From NCBI RefSeq assembly GCF_022347285.1, contig NZ_JAKRND010000016.1:1-55632 (forward strand): a stretch of DNA of 55,632 bases. The letters are read 5' to 3'. The position numbers were made by a program, and so were the translations under genes. A model generated the notes under the pieces. That model saw only the letters and a program-made list of their open reading frames with translations, was not told the origin of the DNA and searched no databases. The stretch comes from Corynebacterium sp. ACRPH (GTDB lineage: Bacteria; Actinomycetota; Actinomycetes; Mycobacteriales; Mycobacteriaceae). Within the stretch, counting starts at the first letter, position 1. Each line of letters starts with the position of its first letter. Positions 1 through 8,100 of this stretch are shown here, piece after piece.

Positions 1-2581
1 CGAAGGTGTCGACTTGGTAGTCGGTGGTGTGTCCGTCGCGGCCGGTGATGCGTACGGGCATGCCCCAGGTGCCGGGTTCGATGGTTGTGGTGGTCCCGTC
101 GGGGTAGGTGGTGTGGGTGATCAGGTCGTTGTCGTCGTAGGTGTAGCAGGTGGTGGCACCGGCTGCGTTGGTGACGGTGGCTGGCAGGTGGTGGTCGGTG
201 TAGGTGGTGTCTTGGATTGCGCCTTCGGGGGTGATGATGCGCCAGACGTCGCCTGCGGCGGTGGCGCGGTAGACGGTGGGGCGGATGTCGCCGAGGAGGT
301 CGTCGGTCAGCCAGTCGGTGGGGACGGTCCAGTCGGTGTTGTCTCGGTTGGTGGTGCGGCCGCGGCCGGTGAGTCCTGCTTCGTGGAGTCCGCCGTTGAG
401 GAGGGCTTGGTAGAGGGGGAGGTTGTGGAGGCGGTCGAGGTAGGTGTCAACGACGCTGTCGCCGGTGTCTAGGGGGTTGCCGGTGAAGTCGCCGGCGGTT
501 TCGATGAGTACGCAGACGGTGCCGCCAATGGGTGCGTCGTCGCCGGTGTCGTCGCCCCAGTAGAGGATGTTGGGGAACATACCACCGGTGCCGACTTGGG
601 CGGTAACGCGTCCGTGGTCATCGTAGCGGTAGTGATACGCAGCACCATTCCGGTCACGCCAACCAGCAGTACGGCCTTGCTCATCGTAGAAGTAGCTCAA
701 CACACCAGCATGGGAGTTCACCACGCGAATGAGCTGACCTGCAGCGTCGTACTCATAAGAGATCAGCCGCTGAGGCGCTTCGTCAGGGTGAGTCTGCTGG
801 TTATCAACCCAGATGGAAGCCACACGATTCGTAGCGTGATCCCAGACCAAAGACAAGTGAGTTCCATCGCTGCGCGTGATGTGTCGCATCTGGCCAGTAG
901 CCTGATCCCAGGAGTACGTGATGGCCGCGCCCGTGTGATGAACCAACGCCGTCACACCAACGGTGAAGCCTAGACCAAGGTCGGCGGCGAAGGAGCCCGT
1001 GCGCAGGCCTGCGCCAGCCGAGCTTCCGCCAGCGGCAGGGGAGCGATCCTCCACGCCCGATGTAGTGACGTAGCTTCCGTCACCAGAAACAGAAAATACG
1101 TAGGTGATTCCCTCCGCGACGTTGCGCACACGGTAGGCACCATCTGCAAACGAAAGCAGCCACGCGCGGCCGTCCGCGCGGACCTCGGATCCGTCCGTTG
1201 GGGCTGGCGGGAACGTCAGCAGCGCACCATCGGGGGAGACCATGAGGACTTCGTCATCGAGGATCTCAATATGCACGTCCATGCGCGAGACCCACCTGGA
1301 GCCCAAAGCTCGTCCCAACTCGTGCGCAGAATTAGCATTTCGGTCGATGATCAGCGGCAAAATGCCAGGGATGTTGATGTCTTGAGTGAAATCGACCATG
1401 TTGCCTGTCGCCATATCGACTGGCTCAGCAGCGCAGCGAATCTGGTCGCCGCGGGTAATCTTTGAATAGTTAGACTTGGCGAGTTTTTCGCTAGCCTCGC
1501 CTGCGACATGGCTGGCTCCATTTGCCATCTTCAGTGCAGCTGAGTTGGCACCGGATTTCGCCGCTGCCTTAACAGCGGACGCTGCCTTGCCCATGCCGTG
1601 AGTTGCCTTGGCAACGGTATTGCCAAGCTTCCCGGCCTTTGCAAGTTTGGCTATACCGGCAAAAGGCAAGGAAGTCGCCACGTCGAAAAGTACCTCGCCC
1701 CACGACGCATTACCCGTTGCTGCAAGCAAAGCCTTCAGCCCAATGCCAGCAATCAACAGTCCCGCGCCGATTGCCTGAAGGCCAGGAACAAGAAGCAAAA
1801 CGGAACCGACAATCTGCATGATGTCAGAAATAGCGGCGAGAACGTCAGCATGATCAGACACCCAATCCTTTGTCTTCTGCCATGCACGCTCCAGCAAGTT
1901 CGGATTGTCATCAAAGTCTGCTTTAGCCTGAGCTGCGATAATGCCTACGGCGGAATCAACCTCTTCGCCCAAGGTGGTCTTAATCGCATCAGAGGTCGAA
2001 ATATGCCCTAGCCAAACAGTCTTAACTTCCTCAAAGTGGAGGCGTGCTGCTTCCATGGCAGTCTGAGCCGTCTGCGCATCAGCTTCTGCAGAAACGGCAG
2101 CGGAGGCAGTCGCGGCACCCACACCTGGAATCATCGATGTGCTTACGGCGGTGGCGGTCGCTGCCGTCGCTGTTACTCGCGCGCGAGCCGCGTTGACCTC
2201 AGCCGAGTTCAAGGCGGTAACAGCGGCCTGATAGTCAGCATGGGTAGCCCGAGCTGGCACTTCAAGAGCTCCCATCTCCGTTTGAGCAGTTTGCAGCGCC
2301 AACTCATAAAGGTGGACGGCGCGGCCAACACCTGAGTGAGACTCGCCAGTGATATCTAGATGGTTAGGGAAGTCAGCGTTCAGGAGTTCCTTGTATCGGT
2401 CGCCCTCGGAGCCCTCGAACCCGCCGTCGTTGATAGATCGCATTGCGGACGCCGCGGTCGTTGCTTGATTGCCGAAAGTAGAATAGCGACGCGCCGTTTC
2501 CCCAACGGCTCCAACGTTTCCACCAATGTGGAAGTTCTTACCTTTGTAGACGAAGAACGGGGCAAGCAATAGTTCTGGCAT
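1..2581 (-). CDS. RHS/YD-repeat protein, putative type VII-secreted polymorphic toxin (3' end outside window)
   Basis: This frame stays open from an ATG at 2581 to the left edge (860 residues visible, no stop), so the protein is partial here. Residues 1-230 are Ala-rich and helical, as in type VII substrates. A hydrophobic Ala/Gly/Leu segment lies at about 243-285. A DUF6531-like RHS entry domain with PVDMATGNMVDF and IPGILPLIIDRN follows at about 381-450. YD repeats such as YEYDAAGQLIRV and YRYDDHGRVTAQ start near residue 608, with YTYDDNDLITHTTYPDG near 812. In known families RHS repeats form a cocoon around a C-terminal toxin; that tip and its immunity gene would lie left of the window. 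It is the last visible gene of the ESX run and follows two WXG100 genes. Codon and base use change sharply near 590. Family call is strong; secretion route and toxicity are inferred. Confidence 0.85.
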   Translation of the reverse strand, partial: MPELLLAPFFVYKGKNFHIGGNVGAVGETARRYSTFGNQATTAASAMRSINDGGFEGSEGDRYKELLNADFPNHLDITGESHSGVGRAVHLYELALQTAQTEMGALEVPARATHADYQAAVTALNSAEVNAARARVTATAATATAVSTSMIPGVGAATASAAVSAEADAQTAQTAMEAARLHFEEVKTVWLGHISTSDAIKTTLGEEVDSAVGIIAAQAKADFDDNPNLLERAWQKTKDWVSDHADVLAAISDIMQIVGSVLLLVPGLQAIGAGLLIAGIGLKALLAATGNASWGEVLFDVATSLPFAGIAKLAKAGKLGNTVAKATHGMGKAASAVKAAAKSGANSAALKMANGASHVAGEASEKLAKSNYSKITRGDQIRCAAEPVDMATGNMVDFTQDINIPGILPLIIDRNANSAHELGRALGSRWVSRMDVHIEILDDEVLMVSPDGALLTFPPAPTDGSEVRADGRAWLLSFADGAYRVRNVAEGITYVFSVSGDGSYVTTSGVEDRSPAAGGSSAGAGLRTGSFAADLGLGFTVGVTALVHHTGAAITYSWDQATGQMRHITRSDGTHLSLVWDHATNRVASIWVDNQQTHPDEAPQRLISYEYDAAGQLIRVVNSHAGVLSYFYDEQGRTAGWRDRNGAAYHYRYDDHGRVTAQVGTGGMFPNILYWGDDTGDDAPIGGTVCVLIETAGDFTGNPLDTGDSVVDTYLDRLHNLPLYQALLNGGLHEAGLTGRGRTTNRDNTDWTVPTDWLTDDLLGDIRPTVYRATAAGDVWRIITPEGAIQDTTYTDHHLPATVTNAAGATTCYTYDDNDLITHTTYPDGTTTTIEPGTWGMPVRITGRDGHTTDYQVDTF

Positions 2582-2659
2582 GGCGGGCTAAGATCCTCTG
2601 GTCTTTGGTCAGATGAAGAAACGAAGGGGAAATCGAAGAAGAGGGGAAGGAGAAGGAAA

Positions 2660-2688
2660 GGAGAGGGCTAGAAAGCCTAGCCCTCTTA
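2660..2688 (-). terminator. Hairpin between WXG100 gene and RHS gene
   Basis: A perfect 10-bp inverted repeat (AGAGGGCTAG, 5-nt loop, CTAGCCCTCT; 2662-2686) begins at the stop codon of the upstream WXG100 gene. On the minus strand it is followed by a pyrimidine-rich stretch (CTCCTTTCCTTC) rather than a pure T run. It may be a partial terminator that lowers expression of the RHS gene relative to the small WXG100 genes. Confidence 0.6.
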
Positions 2689-2979
2689 GGACCCAGCGAT
2701 AGCTTGGGAAGCGCGGCCACGAGTCTCAGCGACGGACTGGGTGTTTTCATCCAGCGCGCCACGAATCTGGCCCAGAATTTCCTTCAGGTTATGCGCAGCG
2801 GAAGACCACTTACCGTGAACCTGGGAGTATTCCTCCTGTTCGGAGCCTTCCCAGCTAGAAGCTAGCTTGCGGATATCAGAATCCATCTCCGACAGGGTGG
2901 ACTCGATCTGGTTCATTACGCCATTGAGATCGCCAGAGGTGGACTCAGCATCGGAATTGTTGTACGCGTACACAGCCAT
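2686..2979 (-). CDS. WXG100 (ESAT-6/CFP-10-like) protein, 97 aa
   Basis: A 97-residue protein of typical WXG100 length. It has the central turn motif SWEGSEQEEY between two predicted amphipathic helices (about 15-42 and 50-85). Known WXG100 proteins form antiparallel helical hairpins, usually as dimers, and are secreted through ESX systems. No YxxxD/E tail is visible after the second helix, so it may be the partner lacking the signal. It follows a second WXG100 gene by 48 nt, and a hairpin separates it from the RHS gene downstream. The start at 2979 puts MAVYAYNNSDAES first, which resembles the N-terminus of the 101-aa neighbour (MSGATYYAFRDSAADS) and suggests a duplication. Confidence 0.9.
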   Translation of the reverse strand: MAVYAYNNSDAESTSGDLNGVMNQIESTLSEMDSDIRKLASSWEGSEQEEYSQVHGKWSSAAHNLKEILGQIRGALDENTQSVAETRGRASQAIAGS

Positions 2980-3027
2980 GGTGGACGTTAACCTTTCTAC
3001 GAATGAAGATGTGGTGACGGTGGTTGG

Positions 3028-3363
3028 TTAGAGAATGTTGCCCTGCTGGAAATTCATGCCGGCGAACTTTTGCTGCAGCGCGCTGGTCTGCTCTTCCTCA
3101 CCCGACTGGTAGGACTTGCCAGCTTCATCAACGCGACCAGTCAGCTCCTCCAGAGCCTGCTTAACCTGATCCATGTTGTCCGACCATGCCTGAGTCATGT
3201 TGTCCCAAGCTCCAACAGAGGAGCCCTTCCAGGATCCCTTCAACGGCTCCAAAGCATCCAGGAACTTAGAGGACTGGTCCATCAGGTTCTGGTGGTTGGT
3301 CTGCAGAGAAGATACGTGACCAGAAACGGCACTGTGTTCAACGGAAAGGTGTTCGCTACCCAT
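3028..3363 (-). CDS. WXG100 (EsxB/CFP-10-like) protein, 111 aa
   Basis: I chose the ATG at 3363 because AAGGAG sits 5 nt upstream; the frame stays open further upstream but with no family similarity. The 111-aa product has the WXG turn GSWKGSSVGAW near residues 47-57 and two helical arms. After the second helix comes SYQSGEEEQ, which fits the YxxxD/E type VII export signal (Y-Q-S-G-E). That makes it the best candidate for the EccC-recognised member of an Esx pair. It lies between two other WXG100 genes on the same strand. The 161-nt gap upstream could hold its own promoter, although I see no convincing one. Confidence 0.9.
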   Translation of the reverse strand: MGSEHLSVEHSAVSGHVSSLQTNHQNLMDQSSKFLDALEPLKGSWKGSSVGAWDNMTQAWSDNMDQVKQALEELTGRVDEAGKSYQSGEEEQTSALQQKFAGMNFQQGNIL

Positions 3364-3524
3364 GATTACTCCTTGTGCGAGTCCGACAACACGGGCTCGT
3401 CGATAGTGGTGAAAAACTTGTACAGGTTGGCGCGCAGTTAATTCGGTGCTGGAAAGAACAAACGCGAGAGAAGATTTCCGACCTTCACCCGCATGCACCC
3501 CGCGCGTGACATTAGCTAGCCGAG

Positions 3525-3830
3525 CTAACTGGTTTCATCGAGCACTTTGGCAATTCCTTCACGAAGCTGTGAATTGCCATCTTTCATGTTTTGTAAGGCC
3601 TCTTGGACATCCGCGAGGACGTCCTTCAGATTTGTGGCGCCTTCTTTCCACTTGGTGATGATCTCGTAGTACGCATCTGCCTCAGTGGCCTCCCAGCCTC
3701 CACGAAGATCTTCAATTGAGTTGTCAATATCCTCCAAAGTATTCGCGATATCGCCCATCACCGTGTTGATATCGCCCTTTGTGGAATCTGCCGCCGAATC
3801 GCGGAACGCATAGTACGTAGCGCCGGACAT
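3525..3830 (-). CDS. WXG100-like protein, 101 aa
   Basis: The 101-aa product has an ESAT-6-like plan: helix, turn GGWEATEADAYY near residues 44-55, helix. The turn reads W-E-A rather than W-x-G, a variant of the motif. The N-terminus (SAADSTKGDINTVMGDI) closely resembles that of the 97-aa WXG100 protein (DAESTSGDLNGVMNQI), so the two are probably paralogues. The start at 3830 is 3 nt after the stop of the upstream gene, with AAAGGAA as ribosome-binding site, so the two are likely translationally coupled. It presumably forms a dimer with another small protein of the cluster; which one cannot be told from the sequence. Confidence 0.85.
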   Translation of the reverse strand: MSGATYYAFRDSAADSTKGDINTVMGDIANTLEDIDNSIEDLRGGWEATEADAYYEIITKWKEGATNLKDVLADVQEALQNMKDGNSQLREGIAKVLDETS

Positions 3831-3833
3831 GTG

Positions 3834-4151
3834 CTATTCCTTTCCCCTGAGCTTGGCGGCAAACTGGTTGAAACCTTTTGCGGATTCGTCATCGTATTGC
3901 TGAGTGACGTCAGCGATCTTGCCCGACACATCTCCCAGCTTCCCGACGTTTTCCAGAAGACGGTTGCGTGGACCATCCCACTCGCCGAAGTATTCGGCCA
4001 CCGCCTGCTGGATCTTGTGGCCGTGGATGGAATCCACACCGGACAGAAAGTCGGCGCCTGTCTTATCGCCTTCCAGATCGGCCTTCATGCCGGCGAGATT
4101 GTTTGCAATATCACGCAGAGATTGCAGCGGTACTTGAATGTAATCTGACAT
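3834..4151 (-). CDS. WXG100-like ESX-associated protein, 105 aa
   Basis: A 105-aa, mainly helical protein with a central turn EYFGEWDGPRNRL (W-D-G, fitting WXG) near residues 54-66. The N-terminal arm SDYIQVPLQSLRDIANNLAGM looks like the first helix of WXG100-superfamily proteins. The C-terminal arm contains QQYDDESAKGFNQF; it has Y and acidic residues but not exact YxxxD/E spacing. It is coupled on both sides: its ATG at 4151 is 3 nt from the upstream stop, and its stop is 3 nt from the next ATG. It is a likely T7SS cargo or cargo partner. It is less canonical than the two downstream WXG100 proteins. Confidence 0.75.
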   Translation of the reverse strand: MSDYIQVPLQSLRDIANNLAGMKADLEGDKTGADFLSGVDSIHGHKIQQAVAEYFGEWDGPRNRLLENVGKLGDVSGKIADVTQQYDDESAKGFNQFAAKLRGKE

Positions 4152-4154
4152 GCC

Positions 4155-4856
4155 TTACTCCTGTTTCTGCAAAGCTTCCTGGCTACCAGCGATGAAGTTC
4201 GAATCGAGTAGATCCAAACCTTCAAATGTCTCACCCAACGTCTCTGGATGTGCCTGAACACTGTTGGCCACACGCTTCACGATGTTGCCCAGCAACTCAC
4301 CAGTCTCCTCATCTGGAGCTGATCCAGAAATGACCAACGTCCATGTGGTGGAGGGAATGGGGAGAAACGCCTGGTGGTGGAATGTCGTGCGCCGCTGAGA
4401 TATTGGACCGGACTGAGTGGTGTTGGATGAGTACAGATAGGCCGTTCCCTTGGGGGATGTGCACTGCTGTGTGGTCGCGTCCTTCGTAGAAAATGCCTGC
4501 TCCACGGTGCGCAGGCTAGCAAACTCAGGGGAGCTGTCGTACCAGCGCAACAACAGTGTGGCCGACGTTGCCTGTCCATCTTCCGAGAGGCCGGGGAGGA
4601 TCAGGGTTAGAAGGATGTTTCCATCGCGGGCGGCTTTAACCAGCTGCTCGAGCTGCTGAAGCACTAGCTTTTGCTCGGCTCGCTTCAAGCGGTGGCCAGG
4701 AATGTAATTCTCCGCGATCTGGGACAAACGGTGTGGTGACGCTTCAGGGTGAGTATCGATACGGACCCAGTTGGTGGGCAGGGAGGCTTGCCATAGGAAC
4801 CGTGGACGTGGGGCATCCGGGTGGAACCGCACAGGCGAGGTGACCGAACTGGCCAT
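4155..4856 (-). CDS. Unrecognised 233-aa protein in the ESX locus
   Basis: I do not recognise a family with certainty. The 233-aa protein has no signal peptide or membrane segment and so should be cytoplasmic. The region from about 80 to 210 alternates hydrophobic beta-strand-like stretches (ILLTLILPGL, ATLLLRWYD, HHQAFLPIPSTTWTLVISGSAP) and ends in a helix (ELLGNIVKRVANSV). This is vaguely like Mog1/PsbP-fold proteins such as the LpqN family, but that is a weak guess. The start at 4856 has AAGGAG upstream. The gene follows eccC after a 277-nt gap and is coupled to the small WXG100-like genes. The position would suit a cargo-binding chaperone (functionally EspG-like) or another accessory factor. 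Confidence 0.75.
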   Translation of the reverse strand: MASSVTSPVRFHPDAPRPRFLWQASLPTNWVRIDTHPEASPHRLSQIAENYIPGHRLKRAEQKLVLQQLEQLVKAARDGNILLTLILPGLSEDGQATSATLLLRWYDSSPEFASLRTVEQAFSTKDATTQQCTSPKGTAYLYSSNTTQSGPISQRRTTFHHQAFLPIPSTTWTLVISGSAPDEETGELLGNIVKRVANSVQAHPETLGETFEGLDLLDSNFIAGSQEALQKQE

Positions 4857-5095
4857 AAAGCCTTTCTCCTTATGAATTCACTCAATCGCACCATCAACTT
4901 TGAATACCTCTTCGAGGATGCCAGTTGAGCATCGAGATTGCATTACAAATTTCAATTAAAGGGAAAGAGGGGATCTTAAATTAGAAAATCCTGAGCGATA
5001 GGAAATCTGCAGGTATGGAAGCATAGTTTGGGTATGTATAGATAAGATTCTGGGTTAACTGGGGAGTGGACTCTTATGCAAAAATGAGGCGTGTG

Positions 5096-5114
5096 TAAGG
5101 TGCAGTTCACCTTA
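5096..5114. promoter_or_regulatory. DtxR/IdeR-box-like palindrome
   Basis: TAAGGTGCAGTTCACCTTA is a 19-bp palindrome with perfect 7-bp arms. Against the DtxR/IdeR consensus TWAGGTWAGSCTWACCTWA it keeps both TWAGGT and ACCTWA arms exactly; the mismatches are in the centre. It lies 20 nt past the eccC stop and 240 nt before the 233-aa ORF, both read on the minus strand. It could be an iron-responsive operator for the cargo genes. It could also be only a hairpin at the end of eccC, although no T run follows. Confidence 0.45.
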
Positions 5115-5133
5115 GGTTTACCCATAGTGCCCT

Positions 5134-8100
5134 CTAATTGGGGGAGCGGAAACCAAGCTGAACCAACTCCACACGGCCCGGGCCACGCACCCACTGAGCA
5201 CGGCCAGTTGGTAGCTGCTGCAGGTACACCTTCGGCCACACAGCACCTTCTTGCCTTTCTCCGCTGAGCAGCAAACCATTTGCACCGTTGTCCCGGATGC
5301 CTTGCGCGAACGTGTCATACGTGGCTCTCGACACACCAGCCGCGCGGCGCGCAATCCACACGTGTAGACCAATATCTGCGCCATGGGACAGGAAGGGAAC
5401 CAGTGGTCGGAGCGGGTTATTGGTTCCCTCGAACTGCTCGAAATCATCCACGACAATGTAGATTTCGGGGCCTTGCCACCACGATCGATCGCGCAATTGC
5501 TCCTGCGTTACATCCGCAGGGGGCAACCGCCTCTCCAGCTCTTTGGCGATACCTTTCGCCAACAGCTCCGCCGCGGACTTTGTGCCAGCGTACTCACCCA
5601 GGAACTCCTCAGGACACTCGCCAAGCAAGGTACGACGGGCGTCGAAAATACCAAACATCACCTGGCCCGGCTGCTTGCCACGAATTGCCTCCGACATCAA
5701 TGCACGAAGCGCCGTCGTCTTTCCTGACGCATGCTCACCCACAATGAACAAATGACGCTGAGCACCATCCAAATCGAAGCGCACAGGTTGCAACGTTGAT
5801 TCCGCCAATGCCACCACAGCAGGCTGACCGCCGCTGGCCTCAATCAACTCCTGCAGCATGACCTTCTCCGGCAACATGCGTACCGCAGGCGCATTCTTAA
5901 ATGGGCTTGCTTGAGCAATCGCGGAAATCAGTGCCTGCGTGGACTGCTCCCGAACCACATCTGGCTGGTCCAGCACAGGGCTTGCCACATGGGAAAACAG
6001 CTTGTCTGCCGACAGAATGCGACCCGTCGGCTGGCCCGCCAACTGCTCTTGCGGCTTCTTCCCGATCGAGGAATCCAGAGGGTCATTCAGGCGATGTTCC
6101 AGCTTTGTGCCAATTACAGCCTGCAGCTGCAGCCGGAAATCTGCCCAGCGTCCCGTTGCAAACACCACATGTACGCCATAACCCAGGCCGCGGGCAGCCA
6201 AGTTCTGAGCCTGCTCTGCCAGATCCTCAAAGTCATGCCGAAGAGTGGCCCAGCCATCGATAATGAGGAAGACATCAGCGCTGGGTAGCTCCGGAAGACG
6301 GCCCGCCGCATGAGCGCGGCGCATGTCTTCCACGCTGGACAAGCGATGCTCTGCGAAGATGCGCTCACGATCCGCGAGGAACTGCAGCATCTCAGAAAAC
6401 ATGCGGCGCAGCTTATCCTCATCAAAACGAGTAGCCACATCACCAACATGGGGAAGCTCCGCAAACCCGGTGAACGCCGAACCGTTCAAGTCCGCGATGT
6501 ACATGGACACTTCCGCAGGCGTGTGCGTCAGAGCCGTGGCCAGAACCAGGGACTTCACCGTTGTCGTCTTGCCCGATTGCGGAGCACCCATGATTGCGAC
6601 ATTGCCTTGCGAACCCGCCAAATCGACAACAAGTGGGCCCTGCCACTGCTCCAAAGGCTTATCCTTTAGCCCCAGTAGAATCTGCAATTGACCGGTGCGC
6701 TGAGCACGCATACCGCGGTCAGATGTGAGCTCTACCTGGCCCAACGCCGAGCCAAGATCGATTCTGTCAGGAACCGGAGGAAGCCAAATCTGACGGGTAG
6801 GTTCCGCAGCGGGGATCAAGCGGGACACAACCAGCTCCAACGTCGTAGTTGGCTCTACCGCCGGTTGGATATTCGCCGACTTCTTGGCATTCGTAGCCAG
6901 CGAAAGCTGGTGTGCCTCAACACGCTGCTGCAGCCAGCTTTCCGTCGTGTTCTCTAGCTCCAGAGGCATCGGAACAGGTGGAAGCTCGCGTTCCTCCTGG
7001 GATGCGGAGGACGTGTACGGTCCCGACACATAAGCGGCCTTAAAGCGGTCAAAGATATCCGGATCCACCTTCAAATAGCCCGAACCGGGAATTGGGGGAA
7101 GCTCGTGGGCTGCCGTGGAACCAATGGCCGTGCGGGATTCGGATGCGGAAAACGTACGCAGGCCAATGCGGTAGGACAGGTAGGATTCTAGGCCGCGCAG
7201 GCGGCCTTCCTCCAAGCGCTGAGAAGCCAAGAGAAGGTGCACGCCAATGGAACGGCCGATGCGCCCGATCTGCACAAACAATTCGATAAACTCCGGCTTG
7301 GCTGCTAGAAGCTCACCAAACTCATCAATCACCACAAACAGGACAGGCAGAGGATCCATGGAGGTCGAGCCATCCTGGCCGATCTGCTTTTGTCGAATGG
7401 CGTTGTACTCTGCAACATTGGCCAAGTTGCCAGCCTTTTGCAGAACATGCTGGCGGCGCTGAATCTCGCCCAAAATCGAATCATGCAGGCGATCCACCAA
7501 GCCCGCTTCGTCCGCCAAGTTATCCACCACCGCAGCCGTGTGGGGAAGTGGCTCTAAGCCGGCAAACGTCGCGCCACCCTTAAAGTCCACCAAAACCAGC
7601 GACAGCTGATCGGGATGATGATTGATCACCTGAGCCAAGACGATGGTGCGCAGCACCTCAGACTTACCCGAACCGGTTGCGCCCACACATAGGCCGTGTG
7701 GACCCATTCCGGATTTCGCGGATTCCTTGATATCTAGGTAGATCGGCTGCGCCTCGGCGTCAATTCCAAAAGGCACCTTCAGGAACTCATCCGCGCCACC
7801 CGGACTCCATTGGTGGGCAATGTCGTAGGTAGCGAAGTCATCAATGCCCAGCATCGCATCCAGGCCAATGGTCTGTTCAAGCGGAGCGTCCGGCGTGGCA
7901 TCCTCCACCAAGCGCAGAGGTGAAAGCGAACGCGCCACGGACTCCGCTAAAGCAGGGGAGACCTCATCCAATCGGCCACGGAAACCTCCATACAGCATGC
8001 GCTCTACAAAGCCATCCTCGCCAGGTTTGGGTTCGCGCACCTCACCACGGTCAATCAGCTGAACCTGGAAATCGCGGGAATCCTCAATGGATACACGGAC

